This document shows positions 37,201-50,956 of a stretch of DNA of 64,000 nucleotides, in pieces. Every line of letters starts with the position of its first letter. Position 1 is the stretch's first letter. The notes below the pieces were generated by a model, which was given only the letters and a program-made list of their open reading frames with translations, did not search any database and was not told where the DNA came from. The position numbers and the translations under genes were made by a program. This stretch comes from Sipunculus nudus (lineage: Eukaryota; Annelida; Sipuncula; Golfingiida; Sipunculidae): positions 63,301,389-63,365,388 of the forward strand of contig CM049315.1 of assembly GCA_026874595.1 (NCBI GenBank), read 5' to 3'.

Positions 37201-40200
37201 ACCAGTTAGAAACGTCTTTTACGCCGAAATCAGCTCGTTTTTTTCGTAATACAAGATCGTGATTTGTGCAGAAACGGCTGATTTAAACTGCGATAGAAGC
37301 GTTTTATTAGCTTCATTAGGCCATTTAGAAATTGGTAAAAACGTCGCTCTTGCTGAAATCAGATCGGTTTTTGGGTAATACAACATCGTGTTGTGCAAAA
37401 TAGAACATTAAAATTGCAAAAGAAGCAATTCAGAAGCTCCATTAGGCCATTTGGAATCGGGTACAAACATCGATCTCGCCGAAATCAGAAAGGTTTTAGC
37501 CTTATTCATGATCGTGTGTTGTGCAAAAATTGCAGATTTAAATTGCAAAAGAAGCAATTCAGAAGCTCCATTAGGCCATTTAGAACCGGGTACAAACATC
37601 GATCTCGCCGAAATCAGCTAGGTTTTTGCCTAATTCATGATCGTGTGTTGTGCAAAAATTGCAGATTTAAATTGCAAAAGAAGCAATTCAGAAGCTTCAT
37701 TAGGCCGTTTAGAACCAGATACAAACATCTTTTACGCCGAAATCAGCTCGGTTTTTGCGTAATACAAAATCGTGTGTTGTGCAAAGATGACCGATTTAAA
37801 CTGGGAAAGAAGCGATTCAATAGCTTCATTAGTCGACTTAAAACCCGTTACAACCGTCGTTTTCGCTGAAATAAGCTCGGTTTTTGCGTAGTACAAGATC
37901 GTGTGTTGGGCAAATATCACCGATTTAAACTGCGAGAGAAGAGATTCAATAGCTTCATAAGGCGACTTATAACCCGTTACAACCGTCGTTTTTGCCGAAA
38001 TAAGCTCGGTTTTTGCGTAGTACAAGATCGTGTGTAGGGCAAATATCACCGATTAAAACTGCTAAATAAGCATTTTAGAAACTTCATCAGACCATTAAGA
38101 ACCAGTTAGAAACGGCGTTTTTGCTGAAATCAGCTCGATTTTTTTAGCGTAATATAAGATCGTGTTTGTGCAAAAATGACCGATTTAAACTGCAAAAGAA
38201 GAGTTGAAGAAGCTTCAATAGGCCACTTCAAACCAGTTACTAAGATCTTTTTTGCCGAAATCGACTCGGTTTTTGCGTTATAATAGATCATGATCCGTGC
38301 AAAAATGGTCAGTTTAAACTGCGAAAGAAGCGTTTCAGAAACTTCATTAGGCGACTTAAATCCCGTTACAATCGTCGTTTTCGTCGCAATCAGCTCGATT
38401 TTTTTGCGTAATGCAAGATCGTGTTTGTGCAAATATTGCAGATTTAAATTGTAAAAGAATCAATTCAGGAGCTTTATTAGACCATTTAGATCCAGATACC
38501 AACGTCTTTTTCGCCGAAATCAGCTCGTTTTTGCGTAATACAAGACCGTGTTTTGTGCAAAGATGACCGATTTAAACTGCCAAGGAAGCCTTTCAGAAGC
38601 TTCATCAGGCCATTAAAAACCAGTTAGCAACGCGTTTTTGCTGAAATCAGCTCGATTTTTTGCGTAATACAAAATCGTGTGTTGTGCAAAGATGACCGAT
38701 TTAAACTGCTTAAGAAGCGTTTTAGAAGCTTCATCAGGACATTGAGAACCAGTTAGAAACGTCTTTTACGCCGAAATCAGCTCGTTTTTTTCGTAATACA
38801 AGATCGTGATTTGTGCAGAAACGGCTGATTAAAATTGCAAAAGAAGCAATTCAGAAGCTCCATTAGGCCATTTAGAACCGGGTACAAACATCGATCTCGC
38901 CGAAATCAGCTAGGTTTTTGGCTAATTCAGGAACGTGTGTTGTGCAAAAATTACAGATTTCAATTGCAAAAGAAGCAATTCAGAAGGTTCATTAGGCCGT
39001 TTAGAACCAGTTACAAAAGTCGTTTTTGCCGAAATCAGCGCGATTTTCGCGTTATACAAGATCGTACGTTGTGAATAAATGGCCGATTTGAACTGCGAAA
39101 GAAGCGTTTTAATAGCTTCATCAGGCCATTTAGAAATTGTTAAAAACGTCGCTTTTGCTGAAATCAGATCGGTTTTCGCGTAGTACAAGATCGTGTTGTG
39201 CAAAATAGAAGATTAAAATTGCAAAAGAAGCAATTCAGAAGCTCCATTAGGCCATTTAGAACCGGGTACAAACATCGATCTCGCCGAAATCAGCTAGGTT
39301 TTTGCCTAATTCATGATCGTGTGTTGTGCAAAAATTGCAGATTTAAATTGCAAAAGAAGCAATTAAGAAGCTTCATTAGGCCGTTTAGAACCAGATACAA
39401 ACATCTTTTACGCCGAAATCAGCTCGGTTTTTGCGTAATACAAAATCGTGTTTTGTGCAAAGATGACTGATTTAAACTGCAAAAGAAGCAATTAAGAAGC
39501 TTTATCAGGCCATTAAGAATCAGTTAGGAACGTCGTTTTTGCTGAAATCAGCTCGGTTTTTTTTTGCGTAATATAAGATCGTGTGTTGTGCAAAGATGAT
39601 CGATTTAAACTGCAAAAGAAGCGTTTGAGAAACTTCATTAGGCCATTTAGAACCAGTTACAAATGTCGTTTTTTGGCCGAAATCAGCTCGGATTTTGCGT
39701 AGTATAGGATTCTGTTTTGTGCAAAATGGCCGATTTAAACTGCGAAAGAAGCGTTTTAGAAGCTTCATTTGTCCATTTACAACCAGTTACAAAAGTCGTT
39801 TTTGCCGAAATCAGCGCGATTTTCGCGTTATACAAGATCGTACGTTGTGAATAAATGGCCGATTTGAACTGCGAAAGAAGCGTTTTAATAGCTTCATCAG
39901 GCCATTTAGAACAAGTTACGAACGTCGTTTTTCCCGAAATCAGCTCGGTGTTCGCTTTATACAAGATCGTGTCTTGTGCAATGATCACCGATTTAAACTG
40001 CGAAGGAAGCCTTTTAGAAGCTTCATTAGGCCATTAAGAACCAGTTAGAAACGTCGTTATTGCTGAAATCAGCTCGATTTTTTTGCGTAATGCAAGATCG
40101 TGTTTCTGCAAATATTGCAGATTTAAATTGCAAAAGAATCAATTCAGGAGCTTTATTAGGCCATTTAGAACCAGATACCAACGTCTTTTTCGCCGAAATC

Positions 40201-40269
40201 AGCTCGATTTTTTGCGTAATACAAAATCGTGTGTTGTGCAAAGATGACCGATTTAAACTGCTTAAGAAG

Positions 40270-40280
40270 CGTTTTAGAAG
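40270..40280 (+). repeat. Left target-site duplication of element copy 2
   Basis: Same 11-bp cgttttagaag as at copy 1, in the same monomer context; its partner is at 42364-42374. Confidence 0.85.
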
Positions 40281-42363
40281 GTAACAGGAACTCTCGGCCC
40301 CAGAGACACTCGTCCCAGAGACACTCGGCCCCAGCGACTCTCGGCCCCAGAGACACTCGGCCCCTGAGACGCTCGGCCCTAGAGACACTCGGCCCCTAGT
40401 CAGCAGGACCCAGCGACACTCGGCCCCGTCCGGTCGCCGCCCCCAGAGACACTCGGCCCAGGAGTCTAGCCTCGGGAAACCCCTCAGAAAACCTTCCCGT
40501 AGTTATCCCTTCCGGGCCAGAGGTCTGATACTAGCTTACCGTCTTATACTAGCTTAGAAAAACCCCTCAGAAAACAACCTTCCCGTGATATACTGAGTCG
40601 GAAGTCGGAGAATGGAAGCCCGTTCTTTTACCGTCTTAGGTTCATTAGGGAAGGGTTTAATGAGTCAAAACAAAAACGAGAGAAAGTGAAAGTAAAACGT
40701 ATTTATTAATTGATAATAGTGTTTAATGTTAAATATGTAGTTCCTGATTATGATATTAGCCAATATATACACAAACCGAAATAGAAAACGTTCCAAATAT
40801 CACAGTATGAATGAAGTATATGAAAGTGACCCGTAAAGTCACCAAATTACAAATTAAAGAGTAGGCTTATATACAAGTATGTCAATTTACACACATATAT
40901 AAAACAAATCAAAGTAGAAAGTGTTTTCTACTTCGTGTTTTCTACTTCTAATTTCTAACTAATGTTAACTAACGTTAATGTTCTAACTAATGACAGAGCG
41001 TACATAAAGAAGCAAGAATACACACACAATGCCAAAATCTTAAAGAAACGGTAAATTATGACTACTTCCACATATACACATCAAATATCGTTGATGTTTT
41101 AACTAATGACAGAGCGTACGTAAAAAGCAATGGTATAAGAACTCTTCTCTAATGGGATTGATATGTATACAAAATTCATATATATATATACAAAGCCAAA
41201 ATCATAAAGAAACTGTAATTTACGACTATTAGGAACGGTAATTTATGACTATTTCCACATATATACATAAAAGATATGAAGTATTCCAAAGGCCATAGAG
41301 CCTGCATCAAGCACACATCAAAGTTCCACTGTGTACGCTACATTTCAAACTCTGGTTTGTGAATGACTTCTTGGTTAGTTGATTATGGATATGCTCAATC
41401 AGGGGTTTACCGAACTTACTATGCAATCAAAGGTTATTGTTATGACAGCAGTAATCACAGCCAACAAGATCACAAAGACGGCAATTAGACTTCGATCAAT
41501 ACCGAGACAAACGGATAAATACCGAGGTAAATTTAACGGTGACAATTTCTCATTTTATATCAGTTATTTCTTGATTCATTTATATAAATACTACAGCGTA
41601 TTATAAAAAAGAAATATTATATTTGGCTCCTTCAACGTTTATTGCATCCATTTATTTGGCGTGACCACCACAGGATAATGGTTCAGCACCTTTTATTTAA
41701 CAATCTATAATTTTTTTATAAGTCATATACAAAGATAATTTTATGATATCTGGGCTACACGAAGATATATGTTTCACGAGAAAGGACGGTCCGTGCCGAG
41801 GCCTGGCCCCAATATTTTTGGGGGGTAAGTTAATGCGGCCTTCAGGAAACAGTTGAAATGAACGAACACATAAGCTTACGAAAACTAATAATTTAAGAGG
41901 AGACATAACACCTGGCCATGTATTTTCTATTGTGTGTAAAATACATATAATTTGTGGAATATGATAAAAAATCATATGGATTATTATACAGATATTGTTT
42001 CAAAAATAAGCATGGTTTTAATTTTTATAATCACCAATATATATATATATTGTATGTGCTATATTTGTTTTTTATGGAAAATTTAACTTTAATTTCTTCG
42101 TGGCGTTCAATATCCAGAAGAGATAACTACGAGCAGGTTGTTTTCTGAGGGGTTTCGCGAGGCCAGTATCGGACCCGATGCCCTGGGCCGAGTGTCTCTG
42201 GGGGCGGCGACCGGACGGGGCCGAGTGTCGCGGGGTCCTGCTGAATAGGGGCCGAGTGTCTCTGGGGCCGAGCGTCTCAGGGGCCGAGTGTCTCTGGGGC
42301 CGAGAGTCGCTGGGGCCGAGTGTCTCTGGGACGAGTGTCTCTTGGGCCGAGAGTTCCTGTATT
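40281..42363. mobile_element. Non-autonomous TIR element, copy 2 (2,083 bp)
   Basis: Same length, orientation, ends and insertion point as copy 1 (offset 21,839). The one substitution noticed by eye is G to A at 41447 (gacagcagt versus gacggcagt at 19608). The TIRs are at 40281 to about 40515 and about 42114-42363. The interior is again without a recognisable gene. The left flank matches copy 1 for more than 7 kb. The right flank keeps only about 70 bp of match and then joins the S2 start instead of an R block. Confidence 0.88.
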
Positions 42364-45300
42364 CGTTTTAGAAGCTTCATCAGGCCATTAAGAACCAGTT
42401 AGAAACGTCTTTTACGCCGAAATCAGCTCTTTTTTTCGTAATACAAGATCGTGATTTGTGCAGAAACGGCTGATTTAAACTGCGATAGAAGCGTTTTAAT
42501 AGCTTCATTAGGCCATTTAGAAATTGGTAAAAACGTCGCTCTTGCTGAAATCAGATCGGTTTTCGCGTAATACAACATCGTGTTGTGCAAAAAAGAAGAT
42601 TAAAATTGCAAAAGAAGCAATTCAGAAGCTCCATTAGGCCATTTAGAACCGGGTACAAACATCGATCTCGCCGAAATCAGCTAGGTTTTTGCCTAATTCA
42701 TGATCGTGTGTTGTGCAAAAATTGCAGATTTAAATTGCAAAAGAAGCAATTCAGAAACTTTATTAGGCCGTTTAGAATCCGATACAAACGTCTTTTACGC
42801 CGAAATCAGCTCGGTTTTTGCGTAATACAAGATCGTGTTTTGTGCAAAGATGACCGATTTAAACTGCGAAAGAAGCGTTTTAAAAGCTTCATCAGGCCAT
42901 TAAGAACCAGTTAGCAACGTCGTTTTTGCTGAAATCAGTTCGGTTTTTTTTTGCGTAATTCAAAATCGTCTGTTGTGCAAAGATGACCGATTTAAACTGC
43001 TAAAGAAGCGTTTTAGAAGCTTCATCAGGCAATTAATAAGTTAGAAACGTCGTTTTTGCTAAAATCAGCTCGATTTTTTAGCGTAATATAAGATGGTGTT
43101 TGTCCAAAGATGACCGATTTAAACTGCAAAAGAAGAGTTAAAGAAGCTTCAATAGGCCACTTAAAACCAGTTACAAAGATCTTTTTTGAAGAAATCGACA
43201 CGGTTTTTGCGTTATAATAGATCATGATCCGTGCAAAAATGGTCAATTTAAACTGCGAAAGAAGCGTTTCAGAAACTTCATTAGGCGACTTAAAACCCGT
43301 TACAATCGTCGTTTTCGTCGCAATCAGCTCGGTTTTCGCGTACTACAAGATCGTGTGTTGTGCAAAAATGGCCGTTCAAATTGCAAATGAAGCGTTTTAA
43401 TAGCTTCATCAGGCCATTTAAAACAAGTTACAAACGTCGTTTTTGCCGAAATCAGCTAGGTTTTCGCTTTAAACAAGATCGTGTCTTGTGCAATGATCAC
43501 CGATTTAAACTGTGAAAGAAGCGTTTTAGAAGCTTCATCAGGCCATTAAGAACCAGTTAGAAACGTCGTTTTTGCTGAAATCAGCTCGATTTTTTTTTGC
43601 GTAATGCAAGATCGTGTTTGTGCAAATATTGCAGATTTAAATTGCAAAAGAATCAATTCAGGAGCTTTATTAGGCCATTTAAAACCAGATACCAACGTCT
43701 TTTCCGCCGAAATCAGCTCGGTTTTTGCGTAATACAAGACCGTGTTTTGTGCAAAGATGACCGATTTAAACTGCCAAGGAACCTTTTAGAAGCTTCATCA
43801 GGCCATCAAAAACCAGTTAGTAACGTCTTTTTTGCTGAAATCAGCTCGATTTTTTGCGTAATACAAAATCGTGTGTTGTGCAAAGATTACCGATTTAAAC
43901 TGCTAAAGAAGCGTTTTAGAAGCTTCATCAGGCCATTAAGAACCAGTTAGAAACGTCTTTTACGCCGAAATCAGCTCTTTTTTTCGTAATACATGATCGT
44001 GATTTGTGCAGAAACGGCTGATTTAAACTGCGATAGAAGCGTTTTAATAGCTTCATTAGGCCATTTAGAAATTGGTAAAAACGTCGCTCTTGCTGAAATC
44101 AGATCGGTTTTCGCGTAATACAACATCGTGTTGTGCAAAATAGAAGATTAAAATTGCAAAAGAAGCAATTCAGAAGCTCCATTAGGCCATTTAGAACCGG
44201 ATACAAACATCCATCTCGCCGAAATCAGCTAGGTTTTTGCCTAATTCAGGAACGTGTGTTGTGCAAAAATTACAGATTTCAATTGCAAAAGAAGCAATTC
44301 AGAAGCTTCATTAGGCCGTTTAGAATCAGATACAAACGTCTTTTACGACGAAATCAGCTCGGTTTTTTCCTAATACAAGATCGTGATTTGTGCAGAAACG
44401 GCTAATATAAACTGCGATAGAAGCGTTTAAATAGTTTCATTAGGCCATTTAGAAATTGTTACAAACGTCGCTCTTGCTGAAATCAGATCGGTTTTCGCGT
44501 AGTACAAGATCGTGTCTTGTGCAATGATCACCGATTTAAACTGCGAAAGAAGCCTTTTAGAAGCTTCATCAGGCCATTAAGAACCAGTTAGAAACGTCGT
44601 TTTTGCTGAAATCAGCTCGATTTTTTTGCGTAATGCAAGATCGTGTTTCTGCAAATATTGCAGATTTAAATTGTAAAAGAATCAATTCAGGAGCTTTATT
44701 AGACCATTTAGATCCAGATACCAACGTCTTTTTCGCCGAAATCAGCTCGTTTTTGCGTAATACAAGACCGTGTTTTGTGCAAAGATGACCGATTTAAACT
44801 GCCAAGGAAGCCTTTTAGAAGCTTCATCAGGCCATTAAGAACCAGTTAGCAACGTCGTTTTTGCTGAAATCAGCTCGATTTTTTGCGTAATACAAAATCG
44901 TGTGTTGTGCAAAGATGACCGATTTAAACTGCTTAAGAAGCGTTTAAGAAGCTTCATCAGGCCATTGAGAACCAGTTAGAAACGTCTTTTACGCCGAAAT
45001 CAGCTCGTTTTTTTCGTAATACAAGATCGTGATTTGTGCAGAAACGGCTGATTTAAACTGCGATAGAAGCGTTTTAATAGCTTCATTAGGCCATTTAGAA
45101 ATTGGTAAAATCGTCGCTCTTGCTGAAATCAGATCGGTTTTTGCGTAATACAAGATCGTGTTTTGTGCAAAGATGACCGATTTAAACTGCTAAAGAAGCG
45201 TTTTAGAAGCTTCATCAGGCCACTAAGAACCAGTTAGAAACGTCTTTTACGCCGAAGTCAGCTCGTTTTTTTCGTAATACAAGATCGTGATTTGTGCAGA

Positions 45301-48300
45301 AACGGCTGATTTAAACTGCAATAGAAGCGTTTTAATAGCTTCATTAGGCCATTTAGAAATTGGTAAAAACGTCGCTCTTGCTGAAATCAGATCGGTTTTC
45401 GCGTAATACAACATCGTGTTGTGCAAAATAGAAGATTAAAATTGCAAAAGAAGCAATTCAGAAGCTCCATTAGGCCATTTAGAACCGGGTACAAACATCG
45501 ATCTCGCCGAAATCAGATAGGTTTTTGGCTATTTCAGGAACGTGTGTTGTGCAAAAATTACAGATTTCAATTGCAAAAGAAGCAAATCAGAAGCTTCATT
45601 AGGCCGTTTAGAATCAGATACAAACGTCTTTTACGACGAAATCAGCTCGGTTTTTTCGTAATACAAGATCGTGATTTGTGCAGAAACGGCTGATATAAAC
45701 TGCGATAGAAGCGTTTAAATAGCTTCATTAGGCCATTTAGAAATTGTTAAAAACGTCGCTTTTGCTGAAATCAGATCGGTTTGCGCGTAGTACAAGATCG
45801 TGTTGTGCAAAATAGAAGATTAAAATTGCAAAAGAAGCAATTCAGAAGCTCCATTAGGCCATTTAGAACCTGGTACAAACATCGATCTCGTCTAAATCAG
45901 ATGGGTTTTTTGCCTAATTCATGATCGTGTGTTGTGCAAAAATTGCAGATTTAAATTGCAAAAGAAGCAATTCAGAAGCTTCATTAGGCCGTTTAGAACC
46001 AGATACAAACATCTTTTACGCCGAAATCAGCTCGGTTTTTGCGTAATACAAGATCGTGTTTTGTGCAAAGATGACCGATTTAAACTGCAAAAGAAGCGTT
46101 TAAGAAGCTTTATCAGGCCATTAAGAATCAGTTAGGAACGTCGTTTTTGCTGAAATCAGCTCGGTTTTTTTTGCGTAATATAAGATCGTGTGTTGTGCAA
46201 AGATGATGATTTAAACTGCAAAAGAAGCGTTTGAGAAACTTCATTAGGCCATTTAGAACCAGTTACAAATGTCGTTTTTTTGCCGAAATCAGATCGGTTT
46301 TTGCGTAATATAGGATCCTGTTTTGTGCAAAATGGCCAATTTAAACTGCGATAGAAGCGTTTTAATAGCTTCATTAGGCCATTTAGAAATTGGTAAAAAC
46401 GTCGCTCTTGCGGAAATCAAATCGGTTTTCGCGTAATACAACATCGTGTTGTGCAAAATAGAAGATTAAAATTGCAAAAGAAGCAATTCAGAAGCTCCAT
46501 TAGGCCATTTAGAACCGGGTACAAACATCGATCTCGCCGAAATCAGCTAGGTTTTTGGCTAATTCAGGAACGTGTGTTGTGCAAAAATTACAGATTTCAA
46601 TTGCAAAAGAAGCAATTCAGAAGCTTCATTAGGCCGTTTAGAATCAGATGCAAACGTCTTTTACGACGAAATCAGCTCGGTTTTTTCGTAATACAAGATC
46701 GTGATTTGTGCAGAAACGGCTAATATAAACTGCGATAGAAGCGTTTAAATAGCTTCATTATGCCATTTAGAAATTGTTAAAAACGTCGCTTTTGCTGAAA
46801 TCAGATCGGTTTTCGCTTAGTACAAGATCGTGTTGTGCAAAAGAGAAGATTAAAATTGCAAAAGAAGCAATTCAGAAGCTCCATTAGGCCATTTAGTACC
46901 GGGTACAAACATCGATCTCGCCGAAATCAGCTAGGTTTTTCCCTAATTCATGATCGTGTGTTGTGCAAAAATTGCAGATTTAAATTGCAAAAGAAGCAAT
47001 TCAGAAACTTTATTAGGCCGTTTAGAATCAGATACAAACGTCTTTTACGCCGAAATCAGCTCGGTTTTTGCGTAATACAAGATCGTGTTTTGTGCAAAGA
47101 TGACCGATTTAAACTGCGAAAGAAGCGTTTTTAAAGCTTCATCAGGCCATTAAGAACCAGTTAGCAACGTCGTTTTTGCTGAAATCAGTTCGGTTTTTTT
47201 TTGCGTAATTCAAAATCGTCTGTTGTGCAAAGATGACCGATTTAAACTGCTAAAGAAGCGTTTTAGAAGCTTCATCAGGCAATTAAGAAGTTAGAAACGT
47301 CGTTTTTCCTAAAATCAGCTCGATTTTTTAGCGTAATATAAGATGGTGTTTGTCCAAAGATGACCGATTTAAACTGCAAAAGAAGCAATTCAGAAGCTCC
47401 ATCAGGCCATTAAGAACCTGGTACAAACATCGATCTCGCCTAAATCAGCTGGGTTTTTTGCCTAATTCATGAATGTGTGTTGTGCAAAAATTGCAGATTT
47501 AAATTGCAAAAGAAGCATTTCAGAAGCTTCATTAGGCCGTTTAGAACCAGATACAAACATCTTTTACGCCGAAATCAGCTCGGTTTTTGCGTAATACAAG
47601 ATCCTGTTTGTGCAAAGATGACCGATTTAAACTGCAAAAGAAGCGTTTAAGAAGCTTTTTCAGGCCATTAAGAATCAGTTAGGAACGTCGTTTTTGCTGA
47701 AATCAGCTCGGTTTTTTTTTTTGCGTAATATAAGATCGTGTGTTGTGCAAAGATGATGATTTAAACTGCAAAAGAAGCGTTTGAGAAACTTCATTAGGCC
47801 ATTTAGAACCAGTTACAAATGTCGTTTTTTTGCCGAAATCAGCTCGGTTTTTCCGTAATATAGGATCCTGTTTTGTGCAAAATGGCCGATTTAAACTGCG
47901 ATAGAAGTGTTTTAATAGCTTCATTAGGCCATTTAGAAATTGGTAAAAACGTCGCTCTTGCGGAAATCAAATCGGTTTTCGCGTAATACAACATCGTGTT
48001 GTGCAAAATAGAAGATTAAAATTGCAAAAGAAGCAATTCAGAAGCTCCATTAGGCCATTTAGAACCGGGTACAAACATCGATCTCGCCGAAATCAGCTAG
48101 GTTTTTGGCTAATTCAGGAACGTGTGTTGTGCAAAAATTACAGATTTCAATTGCAAAAGAAGCAATTCAGAAGCTTCATTAGGCCGTTTAGAATCAGATA
48201 CAAACGTCTTTTACGCCGAAATCAGCTCGGTTTTTGCGTAATACAAGATCGTGTTTTGTGCAAAGATGACCGATTTAAACTGCGAAAGAAACGTTTTAAA

Positions 48301-50055
48301 AGCTTCATCAGGGCATTAAGAACCAGTTAGCAACGTCGTTTTTGCTGAAATTAGTTCGGTTTTTTTTTGCGTAATTCAAAATCGTCTGTTGTGCAAAGAT
48401 GACCTATTTAAACTGCTAAGGAAGCGTTTTAGAAGCTTCATCAGGCCATCAAAAACCAGTTAGTAACGTCGTTTTTGCTGAAGTCAGCTCGATTTTTTTG
48501 CGTAATATAGGTTCCTGTTTTGTGCAAAATGGCAGATTTAAACTGCGAAAGAAGCGTTTTAGAAGCTTCATTTGTCCATTTACAACCAGTTACAAAAGTC
48601 GTTTTTGCCGAAATCAGCGCGATTTTCGCGTTATACAAGATCGTACGTTGTGAATAAATGGCCGATTTGAACTGCGAAAGAAGCGTTTTAATAGCTTCAT
48701 CAGGCCATTTAGAACAAGTTACGAACGTCGTTTTTCCCGAAATCAGCTCGGTGTTCGCTTTATACAAGATCGTGTCTTGTGCAATGATCACCGATTTAAA
48801 CTGCGAAAGAAGCCTTTTAGAAGCTTCATCAGGCCATTAAGAACCAGTTAGAAACGTCGTTTTTGCTGAAATGAGCTCGATTTTTTTGCGTAATGCAAGA
48901 TCGTGTTTGTGCAAATATTGCAGATTTAAATTGCAAAAGAATCAATTCAGGAGCTTTATTAGGCCATTTTGAACCAGATACCAACGTCTTTTTCGCCGTA
49001 ATCAGCTCGGTTTTGCGTAATACAAGATCGTGTTGTGCAAAATAGAAGATTAAAATTGCAAAAGAAGCAATTCAGAAGCTCCATTAGGCCATTTAGAACC
49101 GGGTACAAACATCGATCTCGCCGAAATCAGCTGGGTTTTTGCCTAATTCATGATCGTGTGTTGTGCAAAAATTGCAGATTTAAATTGCAAAAGAAGCAAT
49201 TCAGAAGCTTCATTAGGCCGTTTAGAACCAGATACAAACATCTTTTACGCCGAAATCAGCTCGGTTTTTGCGTAATACAAGATCGTGTTTTGTGCAAAGA
49301 TGACCGATTTAAACTGCAAAAGAAGCGTTTAAGAAGCTTTATCAGGCCATTAAGAATCAGTTAGGAACGTCGTTTTTGCTGAAATCAACTCGGTTTTTTT
49401 TTGCGTAATATAAGATCGTGTGTTGTGCAAGTATGATGATTTAAACTGCAAAAGAAGCGTTTGAGAAACTTTATTAGGCCATTTAGAACCAGTTACAAAT
49501 GTCGTTTTTTTGCCGAAATCAGCTCGGTTTTTGCGTAATATAGGATCCTGTTTTGCGCAAAATGGCCGATTTAAACTGCGATAGAAGTGTTTTTATAGCT
49601 TCATTAGGCCATTTAGAAATTGGTAAAAACATCGCTCTTGCGGAAATAAAATCGGTTTTTGCGTAATACAACATCGTGTTGTGCAAAATAGAAGATTAAA
49701 ATTGCAAAAGAAGCAATTCAGAAGCTCCATTAGGCCATTTAGAACCGGGTACAAATATCGATCTCGCCGAAATCAGCTAGGATTTTGGCTATTTCAGGAA
49801 CGTGTGTTGTGCAAAAATTACAGATTTCAATTGCAAAAGAAGCAATTCAGAAGCTTCATTAGGCCGTTTAGAATCAGATACAAAAGTCTTTTACGACGAA
49901 ATCAGCTCGGTTTTTTCGTAATACAAGATCGTGATTTGTGCAGAAACGGCTGATATGAACTGCGATAGAAGCGTTTAAATAGCTTCATTAGGCCATTTAG
50001 AAATTGTTAAAAACGTCGCTTTTGCTGAAATCAGATCGGTTTGCGCGTAGTACAA

Positions 50056-50181
50056 GATCGTGTTGTGCAAAATAGAAGATTAAAATTGCAAAAGAAGCAA
50101 TTCAGAAGCTCCATTAGGCCATTTAGAACCGGGTACAAACATCGATCTCGCCGAAATCAGCTAGGTTTTTGCCTAATTCAT
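50056..50181 (+). repeat. Monomer type a (126 bp, reference copy)
   Basis: Diagnostic blocks are gtgcaaaatagaagatt, gaagctccattagg, gaaccgggtacaaac and catcgatctcgcc, ending in gcctaattca instead of gcgtaatacaa. It is the most divergent and one of the commonest types, and lacks the long T tract. Confidence 0.85.
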
Positions 50182-50310
50182 GATCGTGTGTTGTGCAAAA
50201 ATTGCAGATTTAAATTGCAAAAGAAGCAATTCAGAAGCTTCATTAGGCCGTTCAGAACCAGATACAAACATTTTTTACGCCGAAATCAGCTCGGTTTTTG
50301 CGTAATACAA
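50182..50310 (+). repeat. Monomer type b (129 bp, reference copy)
   Basis: Diagnostic blocks are gcaaaaattgcagattt, aggccgtt (not aggccatt), accagatacaaacat and ttttacgccg. It nearly always follows type a. A variant with ttacagatttcaattgc replaces it in many places. Confidence 0.85.
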
Positions 50311-50439
50311 GATCGTGTTTATAAAGATGACCGATTTAAACTGCAAAAGAAGCGTTTAAGAAGCTTCATCACGCCATTAAGAATCAGTTAGGAACTTCGT
50401 TTTTGCTAAAATCAGCTCGGTTTTTTTTGCGTAATATAA
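50311..50439 (+). repeat. Monomer type c (129 bp, reference copy)
   Basis: Diagnostic blocks are aagatgaccgattt, gcgtttaagaagctt and aagaatcagttaggaac, with a long T tract before gcgtaatataag. This copy has the contracted start gtgtttataaagatg, shared with 3301, 7293, 14517, 36357 and 51601. Confidence 0.85.
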
Positions 50440-50569
50440 GATCGTGTGTTTTGCAAAGATGATGATTTAAACTGCAAAAGAAGCGTTTGAGAAACTTCAT
50501 TAGGCCATTTAGAACCAGTTACAAATGTCGTTTTTTTGCCGAAATCAGCTCGGTTTTTGCGTAATATAG
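50440..50569 (+). repeat. Monomer type d (130 bp, reference copy)
   Basis: Diagnostic blocks are aagatgatgattt, gcgtttgagaaacttc and gttacaaatgtcg followed by seven T and gccg. It ends in gcgtaatatag. Confidence 0.85.
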
Positions 50570-50696
50570 GATCCTGTCTGTGCAAAATGGCCGATTTAAA
50601 CTGCGAAAGAAGCGTTTTAGAAGCTTCATTTGTCCATTTACAAACAGTTACAAAAGTCGTTTTTGCCGAAATCAGCGCGATTTTCGCGTTATACAA
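50570..50696 (+). repeat. Monomer type e (127 bp, reference copy)
   Basis: Starts gatcctgt rather than gatcgtg. Diagnostic blocks are ttcatttgtccatttac, gttacaaaagtcg and cagcgcgattttcgcg. Confidence 0.85.
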
Positions 50697-50825
50697 GATC
50701 GTACATTGTGAATAAATGGCCGATTTGAACTGCGAAAGAAGCGTTTTAATAGCTTCATCAGGCCATTTAGAACAAGTTACGAACGTCGTTTTTCCTGAAA
50801 TCAGCTCGGTGTTCGCTTTATACAA
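50697..50825 (+). repeat. Monomer type f (129 bp, reference copy)
   Basis: Diagnostic blocks are gtgaataaatggccg, gatttgaactgcg, gaacaagttacgaac and gtgttcgctttatac. Confidence 0.85.
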
Positions 50826-50956
50826 GATCGTGTCTTGTGCAATGATCACCGATTTAAACTGCGAAAGAAGCCTTTTAGAAGCTTCCTCAGGCCATTAAGA
50901 ACCAGTTAGAAACGTCGTTTTTGCTGAAATCAGCTCGATTTTTTTGCGTAATGCAA
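50826..50956 (+). repeat. Monomer type g (131 bp, reference copy)
   Basis: Diagnostic blocks are gtcttgtgcaatgatcacc and gaagccttttagaag, then ctcga followed by seven T and gcgtaatgcaa. Confidence 0.85.

Larger units (their letters stand above)
20525..40280 (+). repeat. Satellite array tract 2 (about 129-bp monomers)
   Basis: Continuous head-to-tail satellite between element copies 1 and 2, in the same orientation as tract 1. It comprises spacer block R1 (to 26610) and the satellite part of superunit S1. Monomer types are interleaved and include hybrids and small deletions, for example the gatggtgtttgtccaaagatg variant near 27333 and the 1,805-bp duplication at 27671. No gene, RNA or non-satellite insertion was found in it. 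Confidence 0.97.
26611..42372 (+). repeat. Superunit S1 (15,762 bp, ends with element copy 2)
   Basis: Starting at the agcttcatcaggcc block, this unit recurs at 42373 in tandem. Offsets step from 15,762-15,763 (26.6-29.4 kb) to 13,958-13,959 after the 1,805-bp duplication, then to 15,247 after the extra 1,288-bp HOR in S2. Both units run from the ctcttttttcg-containing monomer, through the d/e/f/g satellite and a copy of the 3,992-bp HOR, into the TIR element. Confidence 0.9.

Noticed and set aside
20525-40280. tRNA, rRNA or other RNA genes within the array
   Set aside because: No cloverleaf, A/B box pair or conserved rRNA segment was recognised in either strand of the monomers.
50056-50181. 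CENP-B box in the a-type monomer (gaaccgggtac)
   Set aside because: Only the CGGG part and one internal A fit the consensus; the required TTCG half is absent at the right spacing.
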